From the NCBI GenBank assembly GCA_964486935.1, contig CAZAPG010000025.1, positions 29,902 through 93,901 of the forward strand: DNA of 64,000 nt, read 5' to 3'. Origin of the DNA: CAZAPG01 sp964486935. Its GTDB lineage: Bacteria > Chloroflexota > Anaerolineae > 4572-78 > J111. This document shows, piece by piece, positions 1 to 8,170 of the stretch. The notes beneath the pieces were generated by a model that was not told the DNA's origin, did no database searches, and saw only the letters and a list, made by a program, of their open reading frames with translations. The translations under genes and the position numbers were made by a program. The first letter of the stretch is position 1, and the number at the start of each line of letters is the position of its first letter.

Positions 1-2
1 TG

Positions 3-863
3 GCCAAAATGGATATGGATGTTGGTTTTATTGGCCGGGTAGGGGCAGACTCTTTGGCCGATAGAGTTTTGGGCGATTTGAAAGAAGCAGGCATAGATTG
101 CAGCCATATTCAAATTGACCCCAAGATAAGCACGGGCCTGATTTTTATTGCCGTTACCGAAGACGGCGAGCGCACCATGTTTGGCGCCCGCGGGGCCAAC
201 TCTTTTACCCAGGCCAAAGCCATAGACCCCGCTTATTTTACCAATTGCCGCTGGATTCATCTGTCTAGCTACTCATTTTTGGCCCATCACCAATATGAAA
301 CAATTCTGACCGTTTTAGATTTGGCCCAAAATTCACCCTACACCCGCGTAAGTTTAGATATTGGCACAGAACCGGCCCTGCGCGCTCGCCCGCAAATTAT
401 GGAGGTGCTGCCCCGGCTGGATGTCATCATCCCCAACGAAACCGAAGTGACGCTGCTTGGGCAGGGGCACTCTCTGGAGGAAAGTTTAAATACGTTACTA
501 AACGGCCAGGGGGCTAACGCTATTGTTACCAAGCGAGGCAGCCAGGGCTGCTTGCTGGCAGTCGGCAGCAAACGGGTTCAACTGCCGCCTTTTAGCATTT
601 CTGCCAAAGATACCACCGGCGCCGGCGATAGCTTCAATGCCGGCCTGGTATTGGGCCGTTTGGTGGGTCTCAGTTGGGAAGCCTCGGCTGCGCTGGGCAA
701 CGCCCTGGGAGGGCTGGCCGCTACTCGTGAAGGGGCCGGAGCCGCCACCATCAACAGAAACGATGTGTTTCGGATGATAGAAAGGCACCTGTTTAAAGAA
801 GAGTGGGCTTCGGCCAGGTTTGCCCTGGAAGAGTTGACGGCCTGGTTTGAGGGGATGTCGTAA
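3..863 (+). CDS. PfkB-family carbohydrate kinase (5' truncated by window)
   Basis: This is the C-terminal major part of a ribokinase-like PfkB sugar kinase, which phosphorylates a sugar or sugar phosphate with ATP in the cytosol. The frame is open to the first base of the window (A-K-M-D-M...), and the usual N-terminal glycine-rich substrate motif is missing, so the start lies upstream. The visible N-terminal part GFIGRVGADSLADRVL is the family's GxVGxDxxG region. The C-terminal signature DTTGAGDSFNAG with the catalytic Asp is intact. Substrate cannot be told from sequence alone; fructokinase, ribokinase or 2-keto-3-deoxygluconate kinase are all possible. The next gene, tpiA, is separated by a repeat-filled spacer. 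Confidence 0.9.
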   Translation, partial: AKMDMDVGFIGRVGADSLADRVLGDLKEAGIDCSHIQIDPKISTGLIFIAVTEDGERTMFGARGANSFTQAKAIDPAYFTNCRWIHLSSYSFLAHHQYETILTVLDLAQNSPYTRVSLDIGTEPALRARPQIMEVLPRLDVIIPNETEVTLLGQGHSLEESLNTLLNGQGANAIVTKRGSQGCLLAVGSKRVQLPPFSISAKDTTGAGDSFNAGLVLGRLVGLSWEASAALGNALGGLAATREGAGAATINRNDVFRMIERHLFKEEWASARFALEELTAWFEGMS

Positions 864-904
864 AGGGTTGCCCCAAAGCGAACCGTTATGGAAATCGAGT
901 AACT

Positions 905-1222
905 ATTTTCAAGGGAGTGTGACAGTTCCTGCGGGACAGCGCCGAGAATGAAAATCAGGAACACAGAGAACGCAAAGATGACACAGAGCGACACAAAGTT
1001 ATTTTGATATTTCTCTGTGTGGCTCTGTGAGGTCTCTGGGTAACTCTGCGTACTTTTATTTTCAGAGGAGTGTGACAGTTCCTGCGGGACAGCGCCGAGA
1101 ATGAAAATCAGGAACACAGAGAACGCAAAGGTGACACAGAGCGACACAAAGTTTTTTAATATTTCTCTGTGTGGCATTGTGAGGTCTCCGCGTAGCTCTG
1201 CGTAATTTTATTTTCAGAGGAG
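905..1222. repeat. Two-copy tandem repeat (unit about 153 bp) with internal inverted repeats
   Basis: The spacer between the sugar kinase and tpiA holds two near-identical copies of a unit of about 153 bp (GAGTGTGACAGTT begins at 915 and again at 1068), plus a third partial start near 1207. Each unit contains CACAGAG/CACAAAG words followed by their reverse complements (CTCTGTGTGG), so each could fold into a long imperfect hairpin. The same word family recurs at 13884-13956. The repeat creates a false hydrophobic minus-strand reading frame. No gene is seen in this 371-bp stretch. Confidence 0.85.
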
Positions 1223-1234
1223 AAATTTTCTAAA

Positions 1235-1990
1235 ATGAGAACCCCAATAATTGCCGGCAACTGGAAAATGCACAAAACCGTTGCCGAAGCCAAAAAGCTG
1301 GCCCAGGAAGTGCGCGATGCTGTAGCCGGTATCAAAGGCGTAGAGGTGGTTTTATGCCCCCCATTTACGGCCCTTTCGGCGGTAAAAGAGGTGCTGGCTA
1401 ACAGCAATGTTGGCCTGGGCGCGCAAAATATCTACTGGGAGGAGCAGGGCGCTTTTACCGGCGAAGTCTCCCCCCTGATGCTCAAAGAGCTGTGCGGCTA
1501 TGTTATCATCGGCCATTCGGAACGCCGCCAATTTTTTGGCGAAACCGACGAGGGCGTCAACAAAAAAATAAAGGCCGCTCTGGCGCATGGGTTGACCCCC
1601 ATTGTTTGCGTTGGTGAAAATTTAGAGCAAAACGAGGCCGGCGAAACCGCCTCGTTTGTGGGGGGGCAGGTAAAAGCTGCCTTTGCCGGCCTGCCGGCTG
1701 CCGACGCCGCCAACATAATTGTGGCCTACGAGCCAATTTGGGCCATCGGCACCGGCAAAAATGCCGACCCGTCCACGGCCAATCGCATTATTGGGCTGAG
1801 TATTCGGGGGGCGCTGGCCGAAATTTACAGCGAGGAAGTAGCCCAGCAAATTCGGGTGCAGTACGGCGGCAGCGTAAAACCCGATAACATCGCCGGCTTT
1901 ATGGCTCAACCCGATATTGACGGCGCGTTGGTTGGCGGGGCCAGCCTGAAACTTGAAAACTTCTTGCCGTTGATTGAAGCCGCGCAGTAA
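1235..1990 (+). CDS. tpiA: Triosephosphate isomerase
   Basis: Interconverts dihydroxyacetone phosphate and glyceraldehyde 3-phosphate in glycolysis and gluconeogenesis. The 251-aa protein has the standard family length. Active-site residues are present: NWKM with Lys11, the electrophilic His94 in IIGHSERR, and catalytic Glu166 in YEPIWAIGTG. The phosphate-binding loop YGGSVKPDN and GGASL are near the C-terminus. The ATG is preceded by AGAGGAGAAATTTTCTAAA, giving an acceptable ribosome-binding site. It lies directly downstream of the tandem repeat, in the same direction as the PfkB kinase, so the pair may form a sugar-phosphate unit. Confidence 0.97.
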   Translation: MRTPIIAGNWKMHKTVAEAKKLAQEVRDAVAGIKGVEVVLCPPFTALSAVKEVLANSNVGLGAQNIYWEEQGAFTGEVSPLMLKELCGYVIIGHSERRQFFGETDEGVNKKIKAALAHGLTPIVCVGENLEQNEAGETASFVGGQVKAAFAGLPAADAANIIVAYEPIWAIGTGKNADPSTANRIIGLSIRGALAEIYSEEVAQQIRVQYGGSVKPDNIAGFMAQPDIDGALVGGASLKLENFLPLIEAAQ

Positions 1991-2020
1991 AATTACCCAA
2001 AACCTGTATATCAAAGCCTC

Positions 2021-2782
2021 ATGACCGGTTGGGCAATACTATTTTGGTTAATTATTACCTTTTTGTTGCTACACCCTCTCAATCGGTGGATTAGCTCCCA
2101 CGTGCAGGGGGTGGCTTTTTTATTGACCCGCAGTTTTACCGCCTCGATGTGGGTGTTTTGGGTACTCTTTTTGCCGGGTACGCTACTGCACGAGTTGAGC
2201 CACTGGATTACCGCCAGGGCGCTGGGCGTGCAAACGGGACGCTTTTCGGTGTGGCCCAAACAGAAAAAGGGGGGGCAACTGCAGATGGGCGCGGTGCAGG
2301 TAGATGTGGCCGACCCGTTTCGCCATGCTTTAATTGGCCTGGCGCCTCTGATTTTTGGCAGCCTGGCTGTGGCGCTAATTGGCTACGGCCGGCTGGAGCT
2401 TGGCCGCGTAGGCGAGGCGCTGCTAACGGGCGATTTGGCCCTGATTGCCGCCGCAATTAATAAAACGCTAACCGTCCCCGATGTTTGGCTATGGCTTTAT
2501 TTGATTTTTGCCACGGCTAACGCCATGCTGCCCAGCGCCTCAGACCGGGAATCCTGGCGCACCGTGCTTATCTACCTGGGGTTGGCCTTTATTCTGGCTG
2601 TCGGTTTTGGGCTGAACCCCACCGTTTCCCCCGGCCTGCAGGAATTTGGACTATCAGTTCTCACGTTTCTGTTATCGGCCTTTACGCTGACTATTGCGGT
2701 TGACCTGTTTTTTATGGCGCTGATTTTTTTTGTTGAAATTATTCTGGGGTGGTTGCTGGGCCAGCGCGTTCAGTACAATTAA
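2021..2782 (+). CDS. Multi-pass membrane protein with HExxH motif (putative metalloprotease)
   Basis: A 253-aa integral membrane protein with about six hydrophobic segments. The second segment carries HELSHW (FLPGTLLHELSHW), the HExxH zinc-binding pattern of site-2-protease-like (M50-like) membrane proteases, followed by TARALGVQTGRF. A C-terminal membrane segment contains NAMLPS, not a clear second zinc ligand. The family function is not known to me; it could be a zinc protease or a structural homologue. It ends in a 4-bp overlap with the convergent DUF3037 gene. Confidence 0.7.
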   Translation: MTGWAILFWLIITFLLLHPLNRWISSHVQGVAFLLTRSFTASMWVFWVLFLPGTLLHELSHWITARALGVQTGRFSVWPKQKKGGQLQMGAVQVDVADPFRHALIGLAPLIFGSLAVALIGYGRLELGRVGEALLTGDLALIAAAINKTLTVPDVWLWLYLIFATANAMLPSASDRESWRTVLIYLGLAFILAVGFGLNPTVSPGLQEFGLSVLTFLLSAFTLTIAVDLFFMALIFFVEIILGWLLGQRVQYN

Positions 2783-3162
2783 TCGCCTTGCACCATTGTT
2801 TGCAGCAGATGGGCCAGCGCCTGGGCCGGGTTGGCGCACAGGCCGGTGTGAACCGGCGAAACCTGAATAACGGTGCTGCGCGGCGTTATCAGCCAGTGAA
2901 AGCGCTCGGCCTGGCTCAGTTGACCAATAGGGCTGTCATCCCCCTGGCAGATGCGCGGAATTAAGTCAAGATGCGCCCGCACCTCGTCGATATCCAGGTG
3001 CGGGGCCAGCGCTTTTAAACGTTCCTCATTTAGCTTGATGCCTGCCCCCAAAAAACGTTGCGTGCGGCAAAACAGAATAACCCCCACGTTAATAAATTCC
3101 TCTCGCTCTACGCGCGGCACCACCCGCACGATGGCATAATCAAACGAGTCTGGCGCGGGCAT
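2779..3162 (-). CDS. DUF3037 family protein
   Basis: A 127-aa soluble protein that matches DUF3037 by pattern: YAIVRVVPRVEREEFINVGVILFC near the N-terminus, then a helical region with LDLIPRICQGDDSPIGQL and the closing FHWLITPRSTVIQ. The start at 3162 is chosen because TTGAGGAAGCTATCA upstream supplies a Shine-Dalgarno sequence; longer frames upstream run inside the kinase gene. It overlaps the end of the HipA-like kinase gene by 23 bp, so the two are co-transcribed and probably translationally coupled. DUF3037 genes are recurrently found next to HipA-like kinases (from memory); the biochemical role is unknown. Confidence 0.85.
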   Translation of the reverse strand: MPAPDSFDYAIVRVVPRVEREEFINVGVILFCRTQRFLGAGIKLNEERLKALAPHLDIDEVRAHLDLIPRICQGDDSPIGQLSQAERFHWLITPRSTVIQVSPVHTGLCANPAQALAHLLQTMVQGD

Positions 3163-3925
3163 TGATAGCTTCCTCAACAAAAACAGATGATGATTCCAGC
3201 CGCTTGAGCAGGTAGGTAACATACGCCTGGCGGTGTTCGGCCTGGGTAGCAAAGGCGGCCTCGCCGTTTAGCCACTCATTGGGGGTCAGGCTGACAATAT
3301 GGCGAATATGTTGGGGCAATAGCCGGGCGCGCATGTTTTTGTTGGCCTGGGGCAGTTGGCTGGCAAATTTAAGCAGGGTGTGGTCTTTAATGAGCGTAAA
3401 AGGTCTCTGGCTGCGCTCCAGGTAATCATTCCAATCGTGATGAAAGTAGAGCGAGGCTCCGTGGTCAATCAGCCACAACTCATCCTGCCAGATGAGCAAA
3501 TTTACATTGCGCGGCGTGCGGTCAACATTGGTAATGTAGGCATCAAACCACACAATGTTCGAGGCCAGTTGCGGGCTGGGCGGCGGTTTTAGCAGCATGT
3601 TGTAGGCAAAGGCGTTGGGCAGGTAGCGCAGCCCCAGGTTAAGCCGCCCGGCGCTGGCCTGCAATAAATCCTGAATTTCCTGGTGTGGTTCAGAGCGGGC
3701 CAGTTTGGGGTCAAGCTTTAAAAAAACAATTTCCGGCACCGACAACCCCAGCACGCGGCCAATTTCTCCGGCTATTAGCTCGGCGATGAGGGCTTTGGGT
3801 CCCTGGCCGGCGCCTACAAATTTCATTACATACATATTGCCGTCATCGGCCTCGATGATGGCCGGCAGCGAGCCGCCCTCTCGGAGCGGGGTAATGTAGC
3901 GCATTGCGGTAAGAGTTTTAATCAT
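3140..3925 (-). CDS. HipA-like protein kinase (HipA_2 type)
   Basis: A 261-aa single-domain kinase of the HipA-like superfamily, without the separate N-terminal domain of classical HipA. Kinase residues look intact: MKFV with Lys35 as the nucleotide-binding lysine, NVDRTPRN with catalytic Asp135 and Asn140, and LIDHG with Asp154 as the metal ligand. The start at 3925 (MIKTLTAMRY) is preferred over an upstream ATG at 4000, because the extra 25 codons come from a dispersed palindromic repeat also seen upstream of the E1 beta gene. It is followed by, and overlaps, the DUF3037 gene. No HipB-type helix-turn-helix antitoxin is next to it. Confidence 0.82.
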   Translation of the reverse strand: MIKTLTAMRYITPLREGGSLPAIIEADDGNMYVMKFVGAGQGPKALIAELIAGEIGRVLGLSVPEIVFLKLDPKLARSEPHQEIQDLLQASAGRLNLGLRYLPNAFAYNMLLKPPPSPQLASNIVWFDAYITNVDRTPRNVNLLIWQDELWLIDHGASLYFHHDWNDYLERSQRPFTLIKDHTLLKFASQLPQANKNMRARLLPQHIRHIVSLTPNEWLNGEAAFATQAEHRQAYVTYLLKRLESSSVFVEEAINARARLV

Positions 3926-3954
3926 TATCCAACCTTGCAAACCTGTTTTTTTAC

Positions 3955-4001
3955 AGCTACTCCAGACCTCAAAGGTTTTTGAAACCTTTGAGGTTTTCAT
4001 T
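3955..4001. repeat. Dispersed 47-bp palindromic repeat, copy 1
   Basis: A 47-bp element with a near-perfect inverted core (ACCTCAAAGGTTT / AAACCTTTGAGG) and the flank AGCTACTCCAG. A second copy of equal length and orientation lies at 29833-29879. Both copies sit just upstream of the real start of a minus-strand gene and add a false N-terminal extension beginning MKTSKV. It is probably a REP-like element. Confidence 0.85.
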
Positions 4002-4066
4002 GCCCCTGCTTTTTGAGAAAATACCAGGTAGACATGGTAAACGCGAAGTGAATAAACGTCAACCAG

Positions 4067-4089
4067 CCCGCCGATTGTGGCGGGTTTTT
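4067..4089 (+). terminator. Terminator-like hairpin, plus strand, no upstream plus-strand gene
   Basis: CCCGCC (4067-4072) pairs with GGCGGG (4079-4084) around GATTGT and is followed by five T. It has the form of an intrinsic terminator on the plus strand, but both flanking genes are on the minus strand. It may be a chance hairpin or the end of an unseen small transcript. Confidence 0.4.
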
Positions 4090-4123
4090 ATTGTGGCTGA
4101 CAACTTGTCCGGGTGGCTACTCA

Positions 4124-6202
4124 TCAGTTGGCCGGGGCTGCCTTTGTATTTTCAGCAATGGCCGCTTGTTTTTTGGCGGCGCTGGCTACTCTTTGCCAGG
4201 TATAGATAAGCTCGGCCACGCTCCAGGCCTGGGCAAAGCACCCTCTGGGGGTAAAGGGCGGATCGCCATCAAAAATTTCGCTAACGCTGCCAACGCAATG
4301 GCTGGCTAAATGCTCTATAAGAGGCTGCAAGTAAGAGTGGGCAACGGCCGGGTTTTGATACACTCGCAAGTAGGCCCGCACAAATGGCCCCATCAGCCAG
4401 GGCCAGACCGTGCCCTGATGATAGGCTGCATCACGTTGGTACGGGTTGCCGCCGTATCGACCGCTGTAAGATGGCTCGTTGGGGGCCAGACTGCGCAGGC
4501 CGTAAGGGGTCAGCAGGTGTTGGGCGCAAACATCAACCACGGCTTTGGCCTGCTCATTGGTTAGCAGTTTGAAAGGAAGGGAAACGGCAAAAATTTGATT
4601 TGGGCGCAGCCGGCGGTCGTATCGTTTACCTTCGTAATCGGGGTCGCCGCCGGGGCCGTCAATAACATCACACAGGTAGCTGCCGGGTGAATACCAAAAG
4701 CGCCGGCGAAAGTTTTCGGCCACAACATCGGCCTGTTTTTTGTACTGGTTGATGACTACGTGGTTTTTTTGAAGTTGTTTGGCCAGCATGGCCATCACCC
4801 GCAGGGCGTTGTGCCACAGGGCGTTTACTTCTACCGGTTTGCCAATGCGGGGGGTAACTACCCAATCACCTACCTTGGCGTCCATCCAGGTTAGTTGTAT
4901 TCCGGGTTCGCCGGCGTATAGCAGGCCATCTTTAGGGTCAACTTTAATGTTGTAGCGCGTTCCCTGCCGGTAATGGTCAATGATTTCAACCAGAGTGGGG
5001 AATATCTCATCGGCAAATGATTTGTCTTTAGTATAACGCAGGTAGTGATAAACGGCATAAAAATACCATAGGGCGGCATCTACCGAGTTGTATTCCGGCG
5101 CGTCGCCGGTATCGGGAAAGCGGTTGGGCAGTACTCCCGCACTCATCAGGCCGGTGTACGTTTTTAAAATATTTTTGGCAATGTGAGGACGCCCCGTACT
5201 CAGGGTCAGGCCGGGGAGGGCAATCATGGTATCGCGGCCCCAATCGCTAAACCAGGGGTATCCGGCGATAATAGTGTAGCTGTTGGGGTTATCTGGCCGC
5301 TCGCGGCGCACAATAAACTGGTCGGCGGCTAAAATGAGGTGTCGGGTGCAGGTTGACTCATTGCGGGGGCAGCCAGGCCAGGTAAGCCTGTTTGCTTTGA
5401 CTCGCCGCAGGAGTTGCTGTTCGTAATTTTGCCTTTCGGCGTAGGCCGTTTGGCCGTTGAGGGTGGGGCCGGAGTGGGTGCTGGCAACAATGGTTAATGA
5501 CTGGCCAGGGGAGAGGGTCGACTCAAGCAGGCCGGCCAGCAGGTGGTCCTCAACTGCATCCAGGCCGCGATAGGCTTCTACATTCAGGTAAAATCCTCGA
5601 TACCAATCGTGCTGGGGGGTAATTGAAGCTGGCTGGCTGAACAGGTAGAAAGGGGTTGCGCTGTCGAAGGCGTTTATTTGCAGCCCGTTGGTAACGGGGG
5701 CAATTTGCATGCGCCAGTTATCGGCGTGGGTGGTGGCGTGATAATCGCGATAGTTAATGAGGGCTTTTATGGTTAGGGTCAGGGGGGCGATGCCGCGTTT
5801 ATGGGTGTAACAAATATAGGTTGTGTTGGCTTCGGGTTGCATCCAGATGCGTTTTTCTAGCAGGGCGTCGGCGCAGGCAAAGGTCCACACCGGGGTGGCG
5901 CCTTCCAGGTGAAAGCGCTCCAGGTGATAAAAACCGGTTGGCTCAATAGTTTTATCGGCCCAACGATTAACAAATAAGGGGTAAATCTGGTTACAATAGG
6001 TTGCGGTTGTATCTAGTTTGGTAAGCAACAGGGTGCGCCCCAGGGGGGGCGTCAGCGCGGCAATGAGCAGACCGTGGTAACGCCGGGTAAGCACTCCGGC
6101 AACAGTGCCGCTGGCAAAGCCGCCAATACCGTTGGTTACCAGCCATTCCCGTTTTTCGGCGGAGGGCAGGTAATTGCAGATATCGCGTCCAAAATTAAAC
6201 AT
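4124..6202 (-). CDS. Glycogen debranching enzyme (amylo-alpha-1,6-glucosidase, archaeal type)
   Basis: A 692-aa cytosolic enzyme that hydrolyses alpha-1,6 branch glucose in glycogen. The N-terminal domain (residues about 10-230) has EWLVTNGIGGFASGTVAGVLTRRYHGLL, typical of the GDE_N domain. The C-terminal (alpha/alpha)6 domain has GYPWFSDWGRDTMIALPG around residue 320, containing the acidic catalytic region, and later GTVWPWLMGPF. It lacks the transferase domain of eukaryotic debranching enzymes, as is normal for archaeal/bacterial short forms. It is transcribed alone on the minus strand; two further six-hairpin glycosidases occur at 20016 and 46162. Confidence 0.92.
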   Translation of the reverse strand: MFNFGRDICNYLPSAEKREWLVTNGIGGFASGTVAGVLTRRYHGLLIAALTPPLGRTLLLTKLDTTATYCNQIYPLFVNRWADKTIEPTGFYHLERFHLEGATPVWTFACADALLEKRIWMQPEANTTYICYTHKRGIAPLTLTIKALINYRDYHATTHADNWRMQIAPVTNGLQINAFDSATPFYLFSQPASITPQHDWYRGFYLNVEAYRGLDAVEDHLLAGLLESTLSPGQSLTIVASTHSGPTLNGQTAYAERQNYEQQLLRRVKANRLTWPGCPRNESTCTRHLILAADQFIVRRERPDNPNSYTIIAGYPWFSDWGRDTMIALPGLTLSTGRPHIAKNILKTYTGLMSAGVLPNRFPDTGDAPEYNSVDAALWYFYAVYHYLRYTKDKSFADEIFPTLVEIIDHYRQGTRYNIKVDPKDGLLYAGEPGIQLTWMDAKVGDWVVTPRIGKPVEVNALWHNALRVMAMLAKQLQKNHVVINQYKKQADVVAENFRRRFWYSPGSYLCDVIDGPGGDPDYEGKRYDRRLRPNQIFAVSLPFKLLTNEQAKAVVDVCAQHLLTPYGLRSLAPNEPSYSGRYGGNPYQRDAAYHQGTVWPWLMGPFVRAYLRVYQNPAVAHSYLQPLIEHLASHCVGSVSEIFDGDPPFTPRGCFAQAWSVAELIYTWQRVASAAKKQAAIAENTKAAPAN

Positions 6203-6342
6203 GTCTGGTTGGCTTTTTGGGCAAGTTTATATTGGGCAGCAAGGGGGTAATTTACCCTGTAGATATGCCTGTACTTATAACCGCTTTACCGGAGAAACTA
6301 TTATCAAGTATACTATAACCTGGGGCCAAAAACAATGAAATT

Positions 6343-6594
6343 TTATAATTTGCGGGCGTCTGCTTTATCTTTTATCTGGTTAACCGAGAGTAGCGGCACG
6401 CCTAAATTTTGCAGCCGGTTCAAAATACCATACAGGGCGGCCTGGTCTGGAATTAGCCCACAAAGCACGGTTTCGCCGTTGGGCCGATGGGTTACAGTTA
6501 ATTCATCTAAATCACTCACCCGGCTGCGTTCAAGGTGTCCTAAAAAGCAAATTTCATACCATTTTCCCGGTTTAGTTTGAGATGATGCCGACAT
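6343..6594 (-). CDS. Conserved small hypothetical protein (83 aa)
   Basis: An 83-aa protein with the pattern LTVTHRPNGETVLCGLIPDQAALYGILNRLQNLGVPLLSVN. I recognise this from memory as a recurrent small family with an ACT-like alternation of strand and helix (GPxxDQAALHGLLxxxxxLGLPLLSV), but no function is known to me. The start at 6594 is favoured over the ATG at 6606 because GGAGG lies five bases before it. It stands alone between the debranching enzyme and the AP2-like gene. Confidence 0.65.
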   Translation of the reverse strand: MSASSQTKPGKWYEICFLGHLERSRVSDLDELTVTHRPNGETVLCGLIPDQAALYGILNRLQNLGVPLLSVNQIKDKADARKL

Positions 6595-6720
6595 ATCAAC
6601 CTCCATTAATCTCTGGCGGGGTGTTGTTTGTTATCTAGATTTTAACTAATGATAGGGTGGCTTGTCATTCACCAAAAGGTGGATTGACCAGAGATTCAGG
6701 GTTGATTTTTGTTGCCAGAT

Positions 6721-6755
6721 AACAAAAAAAAGCGAGGCCAACAAAAAGCCTCGCT
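6721..6755 (-). terminator. Intrinsic terminator of the AP2-like gene
   Basis: AGCGAGGC (6731-6738) and GCCTCGCT (6748-6755) form an 8-bp perfect stem. On the minus strand it is followed by a T-run (the A-run at 6721-6730). It lies about 30 bp past the stop of the gene at 6788. Confidence 0.8.
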
Positions 6756-6787
6756 ACTTGTGGTTATTATATGGAAGGCAGTTGAAT

Positions 6788-7261
6788 TTAACCGCTGCTT
6801 TTTTCCTCTCCGTTTTCGTAGGCGTACATTTCTCTTTCTTTTCGCTTTCTAATTTCGCAGGCCCGCTTAAAGGCTTCCTCTTCCCCGTATTTGGCAATAG
6901 AAACCGAGGTTCGCTTCATTTTGCCCGGTTCGGGACTCCAGGTAACTTCGTACACGTCGTAATGATTTTTGCCTTTTTTGCCGGGGGCCTTGCGCCGACG
7001 CCGCACGCCAACTACCCCGGTTTGGTTTCTGGGGCTGACTCTAACTACGGGCCTGTCGGTGCGAGGTTTGCCAATGCGTTTTTCCAGTTCATCGCGGTAT
7101 TGAACCGCTTCCTCTAGCGCCTGTTCTGAACTGCCGTAGCGAGAGTCGCTAAAAAATTTAGAGTGCATCACTCCCTTGTAGTAAACGCGCACGTACCAGC
7201 CGTGGGTTTTTGAGGTGGTGGCATCAATTCTACTAATGCTTTTGTACCCACTATCTGCCAT
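6788..7261 (-). CDS. AP2-like DNA-binding domain protein
   Basis: A 157-aa protein with two AP2-like three-strand-plus-helix units. The first (residues about 8-60, GWYVRVYYKGVMHSKFFSD then a helix with EQALEEAVQYRDEL) and the second (residues about 85-145, NQTGVVGVRRRRKAP, a Lys/Arg-rich loop, then EEEAFKRACEIRKRKE) are separated by a basic linker. AP2 domains in bacteria are typical of mobile-element integrases and HNH homing endonucleases, but no nuclease domain is visible here. The start at 7261 follows AAAGGATAGGATT. It probably binds DNA; its target is unknown. Confidence 0.7.
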   Translation of the reverse strand: MADSGYKSISRIDATTSKTHGWYVRVYYKGVMHSKFFSDSRYGSSEQALEEAVQYRDELEKRIGKPRTDRPVVRVSPRNQTGVVGVRRRRKAPGKKGKNHYDVYEVTWSPEPGKMKRTSVSIAKYGEEEAFKRACEIRKRKEREMYAYENGEEKSSG

Positions 7262-7345
7262 AATCCTATCCTTTCTGTCTGTAACCACATTGCTTTATTA
7301 ATTTGTTAGGAAATCAGGCCACTTCAACGCTAAAATAGAGAAAAC

Positions 7346-7924
7346 TTATCTCTTGTTGCGGTAACGCGCCAACCTGGCCTGGTCAACAATATTAGCAATC
7401 TGTTCCAGATGGTCGTAATCATGTTTAAGCCCCAGCACAAAGCGGCCAACGGCGTTAATTTGGCCGGCGGATGATTTGTAGGTGTTATCTAAATGAGGTT
7501 GCTGGGGCCACATATCCAAACTGGCCAGCCGCATGCGGCGGCTCTCATTTAAACGCCGGCGGCACTGCTCGATGGTGGTGATATTGCGCCACGGTACTTC
7601 GTACCGGGAGCGTCCATGAAATTCTACCCCTCGCGCCAACTCGGCGGCCAGCGCGGCTGACTCTTCGGCCGAGGCAGTTGTGTGTACTACGACGTGGCCC
7701 AAGGTCCACGCTAAATTAATCTCATCGGGATTTTCAGCAAAGGAGTCATAGGCAGCCGGGTCGTCGGATTCAAAGGTTACATCCGCGTCGGTGCAGTTTG
7801 AAATGAGGTTTTGCATCGTTTCTATCATTTCATTGGTCAGGTGGCGCAGGTCATCAGGCGTTAAATCGGCAACCAGTTCGTTTAGCGTGATTGTTTTATC
7901 TTTGAGAGCTTTAAAGTTGAGCAT
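7346..7924 (-). CDS. DinB-like four-helix protein
   Basis: A 192-aa protein of the DinB superfamily, four-helix bundles that often bind a divalent metal through three histidines and act as thiol transferases or metalloenzymes. Visible candidate ligands are His in WTLGHVVVH and the HDYDHLEQI motif near the C-terminus. The N-terminal helix starts LKALKDKTITLNELV-like. The ATG at 7924 opens the frame directly. It is transcribed toward the AP2-like gene with an 84-bp spacer and divergently from the GntR regulator. Confidence 0.75.
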   Translation of the reverse strand: MLNFKALKDKTITLNELVADLTPDDLRHLTNEMIETMQNLISNCTDADVTFESDDPAAYDSFAENPDEINLAWTLGHVVVHTTASAEESAALAAELARGVEFHGRSRYEVPWRNITTIEQCRRRLNESRRMRLASLDMWPQQPHLDNTYKSSAGQINAVGRFVLGLKHDYDHLEQIANIVDQARLARYRNKR

Positions 7925-8093
7925 GATTTAGAACTATTATTGTCTATGAAGTAATTTTATGTCGTTAGGCCGAAGTGTCAAATATGCAACAATTATATGC
8001 TAACGTAACCAGATTGAGCCAGGATTAATACTCAACCGGCGTATCAAATACGGTCTTGGGCCTGGCTTGATAGCGCGTTGCGGCGAGGTTTTA

Positions 8094-8122
8094 TTGACAA
8101 CCCCCGCTGCCGGTACTATAAT
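8094..8122 (+). promoter_or_regulatory. Consensus sigma-70-type promoter of the GntR/molybdenum hydroxylase cluster
   Basis: A perfect -35 hexamer TTGACA (8094-8099) is separated by 17 bp from a perfect -10 hexamer TATAAT (8117-8122), predicting transcription from about 8129. It is one of the best promoter matches in the window. Confidence 0.88.
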
Positions 8123-8130
8123 AGGCATAA

Positions 8131-8141
8131 TGGTCATACCA
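8131..8141. promoter_or_regulatory. GntR/FCD-type operator TGGT-N3-ACCA
   Basis: The palindrome TGGTCATACCA lies directly over the predicted transcription start, a position suited to autorepression. The same half-sites with the same three-base spacing occur in the promoter of the other FCD regulator (32929-32939). TGGT/ACCA-type sites fit known FadR-subfamily operators. Confidence 0.75.
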
Positions 8142-8170
8142 ATATGCCTGTATTATTAATCGGCTAGGCG

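Noticed and set aside
578..1177. 199-aa minus-strand frame with repeated hydrophobic segments
   Set aside because: It runs through the tandem repeat, which translates as the same hydrophobic segment twice, and overlaps the end of the PfkB gene. No ribosome-binding site or homology was seen.
3926..4000. 25-residue N-terminal extension of the HipA-like kinase
   Set aside because: Encoded by the dispersed palindromic repeat; an in-frame ATG at 3925 lies further downstream.
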